Positions 8,328-16,251 of a stretch of 47,663 bases of DNA are shown piece by piece; within the stretch, counting starts at the first letter, position 1; every line of letters begins with the position of its first letter. A program made the position numbers and the translations under genes. The notes under the pieces are model-generated. The model was not told where the DNA came from and did no database searches. It worked only from the letters and a program-made list of their open reading frames with translations. Source of the DNA: JAWXUE01 sp044432925 (GTDB lineage Bacteria; Bacillota_I; Bacilli_A; Acholeplasmatales; Anaeroplasmataceae); NCBI GenBank assembly GCA_044432925.1, contig JAWXUE010000007.1:1-47663 (forward strand). Reading direction: 5' to 3'.

Positions 8328-9515
8328 CTATTTTGTTAACCAATTTATTAAATTAAAATGAATAATACCATCTTTAGAGAAATCTAATTCATCTAATGAT
8401 AATACATATTTAGGATAATTATCTTTAATACATTCAAACGCATTAAACTCTCTTTTTAAAGTTTCTTCATTATTAAGTAAATATGATACTTGGAAGTAAG
8501 ATACTTTATTGTTTTTTATAGCAATGAAGTCAACTTCTCCTTTTTTAGTTTTACCTATATGAACATTATATCCACGCACCAACAATTCATTGTAAACAAC
8601 ATTCTCTAGTAACATTGTTTTATTAATTTCAAAATTACTATTTCTAATTTGGGCAATACCGAAATCTGTCATAAAATACTTATTTAAAGTTTTTAAAATT
8701 GCTTTACCATGGATGTCGTATCTGTAAACTTTACTTATAATTAATGCATTACATAATGCTTCTATATACGCATATAGTGTTTTAGGAGAAACTACTCTCC
8801 CCTCTGACTTTAAATAATTAATAATATTAGTTGCACTAAACTCTCTACCTGTAGTATCAATAAGATATTCAAGTATTTGGTTAAATAAAATTGTATCAGT
8901 TAATTTTAATCTTTCTACTACATCTCTTAATATTATAGAGTCAAATACACTTTGTAAATAATTTCTAATATTATCATTATTATTAAATTCTGTTACATTA
9001 GGCAATCCACCCCATTTAAGATAATTATCAAATGATGGATTCCCTACTTCTTTTTTTGTTAAATCAATATATTCACTATAAGATAATGGATATATTGTGA
9101 ATGATACATATCTTCCTGATAAAACTGTAGATAACTCATTAGATAACATAGAACTATTAGATCCCGTTAAAAAGATACTAACATTATTTAAACTAGCTCT
9201 TAATGAATTTACAACACGTTCAAATTCATGAACATTTTGAACTTCATCCATAAATATGTAATACATTTTATTATCCTTAACATTATTTTTAATATAGTCA
9301 TTAAGTTTAATATAATCACATAAGTATTCATTTTCTATATATTCAAAATTAATGTATATAATATGTTCATTATCAACATTATCACATTTTAATTCTTCTA
9401 TTATTTGTTTTAAAATAACTGATTTGCCAGATCTTCTAATACCAACTAATATCTTTATTAAATCACTATTATAAAACCCTCTTATTTTAGAAAGGTATAT
9501 TTCTCTTTTTAACAT
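8328..9515 (-). CDS. AAA-family ATPase with C-terminal DUF4143
   Basis: A 395-aa protein of the widespread AAA_14-DUF4143 family whose cellular role is not established. Walker A is GIRRSGKS (residues 25-32), Walker B is YYIFMDEVQNV (about residue 90) and a sensor-like LTGSNSSML follows. The C-terminal half (DUF4143) has the typical LENVVYNELLVRGYNVHIGKTKKGEVDFIAIKN pattern, here split around residues 300-335, in which G-x-x-G-E-V-D-F resembles PD-(D/E)XK nuclease-like folds. These genes are often mobile and scattered in gut bacteria. It stands alone between the collagen remnant and ligA and has a GGAGATG ribosome site. Confidence 0.85.
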   Translation of the reverse strand: MLKREIYLSKIRGFYNSDLIKILVGIRRSGKSVILKQIIEELKCDNVDNEHIIYINFEYIENEYLCDYIKLNDYIKNNVKDNKMYYIFMDEVQNVHEFERVVNSLRASLNNVSIFLTGSNSSMLSNELSTVLSGRYVSFTIYPLSYSEYIDLTKKEVGNPSFDNYLKWGGLPNVTEFNNNDNIRNYLQSVFDSIILRDVVERLKLTDTILFNQILEYLIDTTGREFSATNIINYLKSEGRVVSPKTLYAYIEALCNALIISKVYRYDIHGKAILKTLNKYFMTDFGIAQIRNSNFEINKTMLLENVVYNELLVRGYNVHIGKTKKGEVDFIAIKNNKVSYFQVSYLLNNEETLKREFNAFECIKDNYPKYVLSLDELDFSKDGIIHFNLINWLTK

Positions 9516-9632
9516 ATTATCATCTCCATAATAATTATATAATAACTCTATAAAAAAGTAAAGTTATTATATCGAAGTATAATAACTTTATTATGTGATA
9601 GATGAAATGATATTTGTTTTTATAATCAAAAA

Positions 9633-11618
9633 TTATTTAATTAAATCTAAGAATTCTTGTTCACTAAGTGTTTTAACACCTAATGATTGAGCTTTAGAAA
9701 GTTTACTACCTGCTTTTTCTCCATAAATAACATAGTCTGTTGATTTAGATACTGAACTTCCAGCTCTAGCACCAAGACTAACTAATTTTTCATTTATAGA
9801 ATCTCTAGTAAAGTTTTGAAGTGTACCTGTTACTACTACAACTTTATTATTAAATTCATTATCTTGTGATACCACAACAGCTTCTACTTTTTCAAAAGTA
9901 ACTAATTCAAACATATCTTCAAAAGTTTGAATGTTATCACTGTCTTTAAACCAAGTGTGAATGTTCTCATTTATAATATCACCTAATGAATCAATAGTTG
10001 AAAAATCATATCCTTGTTCTACTGCTTCTCTGAATTTTAATATATCATGATTATATACTTCAGCAAGTAATTTAGAATTAGATCTACCAACCATAGGAAT
10101 ATCTAAACCTATTAAAAATTTAGAGAAAGTTGTGTTTCTAGATTCTTCAATTGAAGAAATGATTTTTTCATAAGATCTTACTCCAAAACCCTCCATTGTA
10201 ACAATCTCATCTTTATGTTCTGATAATTTAAATATATCAGCATAAGATTTTAACCAACCTTTTTCATCAAACTTAACTAATGTTTGTTCTGATAAACCAT
10301 CAATATCAAATGCTTTTTTAGCAACGAAATGTTTTAATTTACCAATCCATTGTGAATTACATTTTGTGTTATTACAAAATAAAGTTAAAGTGTCACTTGC
10401 TGTACTTTCTTTTATTTCAGTTTTACATCCACATGAAGGACATACGTCTGGGAATTCAAGGATAGTTCCACCTTTATCTAAATTAACTTCAATATGAGGT
10501 ATAATCATATTTCTTTTACTTACTAATATTCTATTACCTATATTTAATTCTAAATCTTTTATAAAAGAAACATTATGTAATGATGCTCTTGAAACATTAC
10601 TTCCTTCTATCTCAATTGTTTTAAATATAGCAACTGGAGCAATCTCTCCACTTCTAGATGGTGTCCATTCAACACTTTCTAAAACTGTTTCATGTAATTC
10701 ATCTTCAAACTTAAATGCTATACCATCTTTATAATGATGACTTGTTCTACCTAATGATTTTGAATATGCAATATCATCTTGTGATATTACAACACCATCT
10801 ATAGGAATACCATTATTAGTAGCATAATCTTTAAATTCAAATATTTTTTCTTCTATATTAATATTATCTTTATTTTTTATTAAAGTATATTTACATACAT
10901 CAAATCCTAAAGATGATAATTCTTCTAATAGCGAATTTTTAGAATTTGTCTTTTTAACTAATTCATCCATACCTTCTAATAAAGTGAAAGCTTGAAATCT
11001 AACGTTTCTTTTTGCACATGTTGATGAATCTAATTGTCTAACACTACCTGAAGCTAAATTTCTAGGATTTTTATAAGGGTTACCACTACTATCAACTATA
11101 TTTTGTTGCATTATATTAAAATCATTATAATCTATATAAGATTCTCCTGTGATTACAAGTCTTTCTTTATGTGGTATTTGTAATGGTACATTTTTAAATA
11201 CTTTAACGTTATGAGTGATATTTTCTCCCTCTTCACCATTACCTCTTGTTGAACCTTCAATTAGTTCTCCATTTTCATAAACTAGTTTAGTAGTTAAACC
11301 ATCTAATTTTAACATTAATAATACATCTCTATTTTCTTTAAAAGAAATTACATCAGTAATCATTTTTGTTTTATCTAACGATAATAATGGAATAGGATGA
11401 CTAACTTTTGTTAATTCACCAACAATTTGAGCACCAACTTTTTGTGTAGGTGAATCATTAAAAATGATATTAGTTTCTTTTTCTAATGAAACTAATTCAT
11501 CAAATAATCTATCATATACAGCATCACTTACACTAGGAGATGCATTATTATAATATTCATCAGAATAACCTTTTAATTCTTTTATTAAACTTTTAATTTT
11601 AACGATTTTATTTTCCAT
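9633..11618 (-). CDS. ligA: NAD-dependent DNA ligase, divergent
   Basis: This 661-aa enzyme joins nicks in replication and repair using NAD+. Domain order is normal: Ia (SDAVYDRLFDEL, about 31-42), adenylation domain with nucleotidyl lysine Lys104 in KLDG and the STRGNGEEGE motif, OB fold, a four-Cys zinc finger (CPSC...CNNTKC), HhH repeats and a C-terminal BRCT domain (about residues 587-661, VVVTGTL to FLDLI). Two usually invariant positions differ. The residue two before the lysine is Met102 where LigA proteins have Glu (CELKLDG), and the usual TRGDG is TRGNG. Either this lineage's LigA has drifted or this is an accessory paralogue. No second ligase is in the window. Confidence 0.9.
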   Translation of the reverse strand: MENKIVKIKSLIKELKGYSDEYYNNASPSVSDAVYDRLFDELVSLEKETNIIFNDSPTQKVGAQIVGELTKVSHPIPLLSLDKTKMITDVISFKENRDVLLMLKLDGLTTKLVYENGELIEGSTRGNGEEGENITHNVKVFKNVPLQIPHKERLVITGESYIDYNDFNIMQQNIVDSSGNPYKNPRNLASGSVRQLDSSTCAKRNVRFQAFTLLEGMDELVKKTNSKNSLLEELSSLGFDVCKYTLIKNKDNINIEEKIFEFKDYATNNGIPIDGVVISQDDIAYSKSLGRTSHHYKDGIAFKFEDELHETVLESVEWTPSRSGEIAPVAIFKTIEIEGSNVSRASLHNVSFIKDLELNIGNRILVSKRNMIIPHIEVNLDKGGTILEFPDVCPSCGCKTEIKESTASDTLTLFCNNTKCNSQWIGKLKHFVAKKAFDIDGLSEQTLVKFDEKGWLKSYADIFKLSEHKDEIVTMEGFGVRSYEKIISSIEESRNTTFSKFLIGLDIPMVGRSNSKLLAEVYNHDILKFREAVEQGYDFSTIDSLGDIINENIHTWFKDSDNIQTFEDMFELVTFEKVEAVVVSQDNEFNNKVVVVTGTLQNFTRDSINEKLVSLGARAGSSVSKSTDYVIYGEKAGSKLSKAQSLGVKTLSEQEFLDLIK

Positions 11619-11698
11619 TTAGTTTCACCTATAAATCCTCTTTTATTTTTAATAATATATTTATATAATACAACAATATTATATTTAATTCTATAATT

Positions 11699-12472
11699 TT
11701 ATTTTTGTAAATACATAGTTATACGTAATGCTATTTTTTTAGGAACAAATTTAGCAGATATTAATAACAATTTACATTTAAATGAAACAGCAGCTTCTAC
11801 ATTTAACTTACCTTTCATCATAGCTTTATAACCTTTAATAGCTACTACTGAAGGATGTTTTGTTCTCTTAAATATTTTAACGTTTTCAAAATTACCTTTT
11901 GATACAAACGGTGTATTTGTTACACCGGGATGTAGTGTTGTTATTGTTACATTGCTTTTATATAATTCTGTTGCTACAGCATTAGAAAATGATGTTACAT
12001 AAGCTTTCGTTGCGGAATAGACACTTAACATAGGTCCTGCTTGATAAGCAGCTATGGAAGATACATTTAATATTTTACCTTTATTATTAATTAGAAAATC
12101 TTTAACAAATAATTTAGTTAATTCTGTTAAAGCTATTATATTAAGATTTATACTAGATGTATATTTTTCTAAATCATTATCATTAAAGTATCCTTGAAAT
12201 CCTACTCCAGCATTATTAATTAAATATTCTACTTCTATATTTAATTCTTTTATTTGATTATATAATTCTATAGATGCATTAGGTATAGATAAATCTTTAT
12301 TTATACATACTACTTGTATATTATATTCTTTTTCAAATTCTTCTTTTATTTTATTTAGATCATCTATGTTTCTAGATACTATAATTAAATCTTTATTATT
12401 TTTAGCATGTACCTTGGCTAGTTCATATCCTATACCTGTTGATGCACCTGTAATTAATGCTACATTATTCAT
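11699..12472 (-). CDS. Short-chain dehydrogenase/reductase (SDR)
   Basis: A 257-aa classical SDR. The NAD(P) site is TGASTGIG (about residues 8-15), NNAG follows near residue 86, and the catalytic Ser-Tyr-Lys set is seen in NVSSIAAY and YSATKAYV (about 137-160). The C-terminal region has the amphipathic tail with basic residues seen in the DltE/YdfG-like cluster of membrane-associated SDRs. The substrate cannot be read from sequence. It follows the riboswitch-controlled gene by 51 bases on the same strand and may share its transcript. GGAGG precedes the start. Confidence 0.88.
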   Translation of the reverse strand: MNNVALITGASTGIGYELAKVHAKNNKDLIIVSRNIDDLNKIKEEFEKEYNIQVVCINKDLSIPNASIELYNQIKELNIEVEYLINNAGVGFQGYFNDNDLEKYTSSINLNIIALTELTKLFVKDFLINNKGKILNVSSIAAYQAGPMLSVYSATKAYVTSFSNAVATELYKSNVTITTLHPGVTNTPFVSKGNFENVKIFKRTKHPSVVAIKGYKAMMKGKLNVEAAVSFKCKLLLISAKFVPKKIALRITMYLQK

Positions 12473-12523
12473 ATACTAACCTCCATAAAACTTTAATATA
12501 ATAATACATTAATAACTACTAAT

Positions 12524-13183
12524 TTACAATAGAACTATATCTTTTAAAAATATAAATAATCTTTGGAAAAAATTCTTTTTAACTTTAATATCTAAATTAG
12601 TCTTTAATGCTTTATTATCCTCTAGTAATTTATCTTTATTCATTACTTTTTTTATTTCTTCTTCTATAATTTTATATTTATTAAATAACCATTTCAAATA
12701 ATCATATTCATCAATAACTTCAGAGAAATTATAATATTCATATGGTTCATAACCTATCATTTGTAAAAGAAATTTATTTTTAATATGATCATGTTCTGAT
12801 TTTCTATTTGATGGTATTTTGTAATTTACTTGTATTTTCCCATTATTGAAAAAAGAATAATTAATATTAGCATTTTCCTCATGATAACAATAATAATCTT
12901 CAAATTGTTTAACAACTTTTAAAATTATTTTATCTTCAACATATATATACTTTGTCCAATTATAAGTTTTTATTTTATAATAATGTTTATTTTCAACAAG
13001 TTCAATATTATCTCTTTTTAAAATCAGACGCTGTAAATATGATGCTTTGTACTTTATAATTTGAGTTTGTTTATAAATTATTTTTTCTTTATCATATACA
13101 TTTATCACATTATTATTATGAGACTTTACAACTTTATATTTACCCTTATCAAATTTAATGCCTTTAAGTCTTATTTTACCCAT
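12524..13183 (-). CDS. Unknown protein controlled by a SAM riboswitch
   Basis: A 219-aa protein I do not recognise. It is rich in Lys, Tyr and Ile. Its first ~120 residues alternate short beta-type segments (YKVV, INVYDKEKIIYK, HYYKIKTY, KYIYVEDKIILKVVKQ), giving the look of a beta-sheet or barrel domain such as an LURP-one/tubby-like fold; that is only a guess. Residues ~155-205 form a likely coiled coil or helical region, and the end (FFQRLFIFLKDIVLL) is an amphipathic or membrane-touching helix. There is no signal peptide. An AAGGAGA site precedes the start. The S-box riboswitch and terminator directly upstream on the same strand predict expression when S-adenosylmethionine is scarce. Confidence 0.6.
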   Translation of the reverse strand: MGKIRLKGIKFDKGKYKVVKSHNNNVINVYDKEKIIYKQTQIIKYKASYLQRLILKRDNIELVENKHYYKIKTYNWTKYIYVEDKIILKVVKQFEDYYCYHEENANINYSFFNNGKIQVNYKIPSNRKSEHDHIKNKFLLQMIGYEPYEYYNFSEVIDEYDYLKWLFNKYKIIEEEIKKVMNKDKLLEDNKALKTNLDIKVKKNFFQRLFIFLKDIVLL

Positions 13184-13221
13184 TTAAATTTCTCCTTTTC
13201 ATACCATAAAAAGTGAGAAAA

Positions 13222-13245
13222 ATCCCATCGTTTTAATGATGGGAT
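13222..13245 (-). terminator. Terminator of the SAM riboswitch
   Basis: Stem ATCCCATC (13222-13229 and 13238-13245) followed on the minus strand by TTTTTC. The arm that reads CCATCATT in the RNA can instead pair with GATGATGG at the 3' edge of the aptamer (13263-13270), a mutually exclusive antiterminator. Folding is by eye. Confidence 0.8.
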
Positions 13246-13256
13246 TGTAATTTATT

Positions 13257-13345
13257 AATAACCATCATCCAGTCTTTAGCACCTTACATACCGCAGGTTG
13301 CTGTGTAATCATAGGGACTGTCCCTCATACACTCTTTATGGTAAA
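13257..13345 (-). promoter_or_regulatory. SAM-I (S-box) riboswitch aptamer
   Basis: Read on the minus strand, the conserved S-box blocks occur in order: AAAGAG, GAGGGACAGTCCC, TATGA, CAGCAACC, AAGGTGCTAAA. P2 forms between GTGTA and TACAC, with GGG-ACAGT-CCC above it; P3 closes with ACCT/AGGT; P1 with ACCAT/ATGGT. P4 is very short or missing, so it is a reduced variant. With the downstream terminator and antiterminator it would be a SAM-off switch for the unknown 219-aa gene starting at 13183. The flanks also carry a 13-base inverted repeat (ACCATAAAGAGTG with CACTTTTTATGGT at 13203-13215). Confidence 0.85.
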
Positions 13346-13404
13346 CATATATTAACATACTAATACTTACAAGTAAATAATAAGTTAAAATTATCTTCGT
13401 AAAT

Positions 13405-13447
13405 AAAATAACCTCTAGATAAATAAGGCTTATCTAAAGGTTATTTT
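13405..13447 (-). terminator. Terminator of the flavodoxin gene
   Basis: An 18-bp stem with one mismatch (13405-13422 with 13430-13447) and an ATAAGGC loop, followed by T-rich sequence on the minus strand. Its TAGATAA/TTATCTA core is shared with the hairpins at 1095 and 8220. Confidence 0.78.
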
Positions 13448-13460
13448 AATTTTAATTATA

Positions 13461-13871
13461 TTATTTTAATAATTTTCCTAATTCAATACAAGCTGTTGAA
13501 GCATCAGCATCAACAGATCCACAATAAATGAAATCTCCTAATACATTTATATTAGCACAATCTTCTTTCCAAGATTGCATCCATTCTCCTTCACCCCAAC
13601 CATAAGAACCGAATAAAACAATGTTTTTGTTTGCTAAAGCGCCTTTAACATCATTCCACATTGGTAAGAATTCATCATCTTCTAATTCTTCTGCTCCCAT
13701 TGAAGGACAACCAAATGCAAATGCGTCATATTCTGTAACTAATCCAGCATTGAATTTATCACAAGTTAATAAATCTGCTGTATTTCCATTTTCAGTAACA
13801 CCCTTTGCTACTAAATTTGCCATTTCTTCTGTATTACCTGTACCGCTCCAATATACTATTGCTATTTTCAT
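13461..13871 (-). CDS. Flavodoxin
   Basis: A 136-aa short-chain flavodoxin, an FMN electron carrier that replaces ferredoxin when iron is short. The phosphate-binding loop is WSGTGNTEEMA (residues ~8-18), and the FMN-stacking loops are FGCPSMGAEELE (~53-64) and FGSYGWGEGEW (~87-97). The size is normal. The gene is alone on its transcript: it has its own promoter, its own terminator and the AGTAAG...CTTACT operator over the transcription start. The shared operator with the heme-uptake operon supports induction under iron or heme limitation. A ribosome site AAGGAG precedes the start. Confidence 0.93.
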   Translation of the reverse strand: MKIAIVYWSGTGNTEEMANLVAKGVTENGNTADLLTCDKFNAGLVTEYDAFAFGCPSMGAEELEDDEFLPMWNDVKGALANKNIVLFGSYGWGEGEWMQSWKEDCANINVLGDFIYCGSVDADASTACIELGKLLK

Positions 13872-13890
13872 ATTTATAATCTCCTTTTAA

Positions 13891-13908
13891 AGTAAGTTAA
13901 CGCTTACT
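13891..13908. promoter_or_regulatory. Operator of the flavodoxin gene (shared motif)
   Basis: AGTAAG-TTAACG-CTTACT, one base from the perfect GTAAGC-N4-GCTTAC motif of the heme and ZIP promoters. It is centred about 15 bases downstream of the -10 box. Confidence 0.75.
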
Positions 13909-13913
13909 TATTT

Positions 13914-13942
13914 AGTATACAATACATTTAAAATAATTTCAA
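13914..13942 (-). promoter_or_regulatory. Promoter of the flavodoxin gene
   Basis: On the minus strand TTGAAA (13937-13942), 17-base spacer, TATACT (13914-13919), directly followed by the operator. Confidence 0.72.
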
Positions 13943-13954
13943 ATAATATGATAA

Positions 13955-14755
13955 TTAAATAAATAATAATAAACTTATTGCCATTACAATCATCCCTAAT
14001 ACTAACCCATAAATAGCGTGATGATGTTTTCCGTATTCTTTTGCACAAGGCAGTAATTCATCTATAGAAATAAATACCATTATTCCCGCAACCATTGCAA
14101 ATATTACCCCAAATACTGTATCACTCATAAATGGCATTAAAATTAACCATCCTACTAATGCCCCTACAGGTTCTGTTAGTCCAGATAAAAAAGAATATAT
14201 AAATGCTTTTTTCTTAGAACCTGTTGCATGGTAAATAGGAACTGATACTGCTATTCCTTCTGGTATATTATGCAGAGCAATTGCTACTACTATAGGAATA
14301 GCTAAAACAGGATCTTGTAATACTGATACAAATGTTGCTAATCCTTCAGGGAAATTGTGTATAGCTAGTGCTAAGGCTGTAAATAATCCCATTCTCATTA
14401 ATTTACTTTTATCTTCTATCGGTTTTGAATTTTCATCTACTTGATTAAATTCATGTGGATTCTTTCCTTTTGGAATTAACTTATCTATTAAAGCAATTAA
14501 TAACATTCCACCAAAGAATGCTACTACTGTTATAATTGATCCCATTTTTTCTCCTAAATCTAATATTAAAGAAGATTGTGCTTTTTGAAATATTTCTATC
14601 ATTGATACATATATCATTACTCCAGCAGAAAACCCTAAACTTACTGATAGAAATACTTTGTTATCTTTTTTTGAAAAGAATGCTATCAAACTTCCTAGTC
14701 CAGTACATAGTCCTGCTATAAGTGTCATTAAAAAAGCTAATAATACATCATTCAT
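13955..14755 (-). CDS. ZIP-family divalent metal transporter
   Basis: A 266-aa membrane protein of the ZupT/ZIP family, which brings zinc, iron or manganese into the cytoplasm. About eight hydrophobic segments are seen. Helices IV and V carry the metal-site motifs HNFPEG (about 133-138) and HNIPEG (about 162-167), and helix II has the GFSAGVMIYVSMIEI pattern. The cytoplasmic loop is charged rather than His-rich. Family members with HNFPEG/HNIPEG are broad in specificity. The operator shared with the heme operon and flavodoxin argues that the physiological substrate here is iron or a metal linked to iron status, which is inference. AGAGGTGAT precedes the start. Confidence 0.9.
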   Translation of the reverse strand: MNDVLLAFLMTLIAGLCTGLGSLIAFFSKKDNKVFLSVSLGFSAGVMIYVSMIEIFQKAQSSLILDLGEKMGSIITVVAFFGGMLLIALIDKLIPKGKNPHEFNQVDENSKPIEDKSKLMRMGLFTALALAIHNFPEGLATFVSVLQDPVLAIPIVVAIALHNIPEGIAVSVPIYHATGSKKKAFIYSFLSGLTEPVGALVGWLILMPFMSDTVFGVIFAMVAGIMVFISIDELLPCAKEYGKHHHAIYGLVLGMIVMAISLLLFI

Positions 14756-14772
14756 TATAAATCACCTCTTTC

Positions 14773-14794
14773 AAAGTAAGCATATGCTTACTTT
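14773..14794. promoter_or_regulatory. Operator of the ZIP transporter gene (shared motif)
   Basis: A perfect 22-base palindrome with core AGTAAGC-ATAT-GCTTACT, centred about 16 bases downstream of the ZIP -10 box. It also lies about 85 bases upstream of the promoter of the divergent flavodoxin-like gene. Confidence 0.8.
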
Positions 14795-14799
14795 ACTAA

Positions 14800-14828
14800 A
14801 TAATACTATTAAACATATTATTAGTCAA
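14800..14828 (-). promoter_or_regulatory. Promoter of the ZIP transporter gene
   Basis: On the minus strand TTGACT (14823-14828), 17-base spacer, TATTAT (14800-14805), then the operator at the start site. Confidence 0.7.
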
Positions 14829-14852
14829 GTAAAAAACTTATATGCACATTAC

Positions 14853-14881
14853 TTTACATAAAATATCCATAAAGTTATAAT
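14853..14881 (+). promoter_or_regulatory. Promoter of the flavodoxin-like gene
   Basis: TTTACA (14853-14858), 17-base spacer, TATAAT (14876-14881) on the plus strand, ahead of the AGAGGTG ribosome site. No operator copy overlaps it. Confidence 0.65.
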
Positions 14882-14902
14882 ACTATTGAAGAGGTGAATA
14901 AA

Positions 14903-15367
14903 ATGATGGAAATAATATATAGTAGTATTACAGGTAATACTAAGAAGTTAGCAGAAACAATTAAAGAGTCTTTAAATGAAAATGTTTATTGTGGTTCTCT
15001 TAAAGAAGTTCTAGCTGATACAGTTTTTATTGGATTTTGGACAACTAAAAATAGTTGTGCTGACGACGTTAAAAAAGTTTTAGAAAGTTTAAATAATAAA
15101 AAAGTATTTTTATTTGGTACTTGCGGTTATAATAACACTCCAGAATTTTTTAATAACATTTTAAATAATGTTAAAGAAAATATAAATGATTCTAACACAA
15201 TCATTGGTGAGTTTATGTCACAAGGTGCTGTTTCAGCAAACAAAAGAAAAGCATTAGAAGGATCTCATCCTGATTACTTAAATATGATTCCTAAATTAGA
15301 TGAATCATTAAATCATCCTAATGAAGATGATTTAAATAAATTAAGAGCAATAGTAAAATCATTATAA
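14903..15367 (+). CDS. Flavodoxin-like protein (BilS-like flavodoxin family)
   Basis: About 154 aa when begun at the ATG at 14903; an upstream in-frame GTG at 14894 is part of the GAGGTG ribosome site and is not used as the start. The N terminus IIYSSITGNTKKLAETIKE is the FMN phosphate loop. FIGFWTTKNSCADDVKKVLE and NKKVFLFGTCGY are the next flavin-loop regions. The sequence pattern differs from the classical flavodoxin at 13461 and resembles flavodoxins annotated BilS, linked in some gut bacteria to bilirubin reduction; that link is from memory and weak. It is divergent from the ZIP gene. It probably carries electrons for an unlinked reductase. Confidence 0.8.
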   Translation: MMEIIYSSITGNTKKLAETIKESLNENVYCGSLKEVLADTVFIGFWTTKNSCADDVKKVLESLNNKKVFLFGTCGYNNTPEFFNNILNNVKENINDSNTIIGEFMSQGAVSANKRKALEGSHPDYLNMIPKLDESLNHPNEDDLNKLRAIVKSL

Positions 15368-15370
15368 AAT

Positions 15371-15412
15371 AAAACCTTGTTAATAGAAATTATATCTATT
15401 TAACAAGGTTTT
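15371..15412. terminator. Bidirectional terminator
   Basis: Stem AAAACCTTGTTAA (15371-15383) with TTAACAAGGTTTT (15400-15412), followed by TTATTTTT on the plus strand; it separates convergent genes. Confidence 0.82.
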
Positions 15413-15426
15413 TTATTTTTATTATT

Positions 15427-16233
15427 TTATTTAAAAGGATTATACGGTGCATCTTTTCTTAATACAAAACCTTTCTTTTTCCAATCAGGTGTTGTATTAA
15501 TATTCTTAAATGCAAATTCTATATCAGATGTTACACCTGAATGAGAAGTTAAAATTAATTCTATATTATTTTCTTTAGATAATAAATATTGTTTGTTTAG
15601 TGACTCTTTATTTATAGATGAATTTTGATTCCAAAAATCCATAAAACAATATCCACCATCTTCTCCTATTATCAATGTATCTCCAACAAACAATATCTTT
15701 TTATCAATAAGATAACTCATATGACCAAGTGTATGTCCTGGTGTAGATAATGTTTGTATTTCAATTCCATCTATTATTATATTTTGATTATTTTCTAAAA
15801 GTTCATATCCTTCTCTTAATTTAATAGGACTAGCTAAATTAATAAATAATATCTTTTTACGAAATAATTTACGAGTTAGATATTTTGATTCTTCTTTAGA
15901 TAAATATACTTTAGCATTTTTAAATATATTATTACATCTAGAGTCTACTCCTCCAGCATGATCTAAGTCAATATGAGTTAATAATACAGTAGTTACATCA
16001 TCAGGATTAATATTTAATTCTTCTAATCCTTTTATTATATTTAAACTATTTTTATAACCACTATCTATAGCAATATATCCATTGTTACTTTTTATTAAAA
16101 ACATATTTACATCTTTATCTCTAATAATAAATAAATTATCATTTAATTTTATATTTTCAGATGGTGCCCATAAACCTCTACCTTTTGTTTTTTTAGGTTT
16201 AATAACTGTACCAAAAAATTCTATTAAATTCAT
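15427..16233 (-). CDS. Metallo-beta-lactamase-fold hydrolase
   Basis: A 268-aa MBL-fold enzyme. The metal ligands are visible in THIDLDHAGG (about residues 86-95), TPGHTLGHMSY (about 164-174), a GDT (Asp bridging the metals) near 184 and a late ILTSHSG His near 230. The N-terminal AIDSGYKNS strand is typical. Members include lactonases, glyoxalase II-like enzymes and persulfide dioxygenases; the substrate here is not readable. It lies 18 bases after the permease gene and is probably the last gene of the arsR operon. The start has only a weak ribosome site (GGAAGTG). Confidence 0.87.
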   Translation of the reverse strand: MNLIEFFGTVIKPKKTKGRGLWAPSENIKLNDNLFIIRDKDVNMFLIKSNNGYIAIDSGYKNSLNIIKGLEELNINPDDVTTVLLTHIDLDHAGGVDSRCNNIFKNAKVYLSKEESKYLTRKLFRKKILFINLASPIKLREGYELLENNQNIIIDGIEIQTLSTPGHTLGHMSYLIDKKILFVGDTLIIGEDGGYCFMDFWNQNSSINKESLNKQYLLSKENNIELILTSHSGVTSDIEFAFKNINTTPDWKKKGFVLRKDAPYNPFK

Positions 16234-16251
16234 TTCAACACTTCCTATTCT

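Noticed and set aside
8328..9515. DUF4143 ATPase as part of a defence system
   Set aside because: It stands alone between a gene remnant and ligA, and no nuclease, methylase or other defence partner is nearby.
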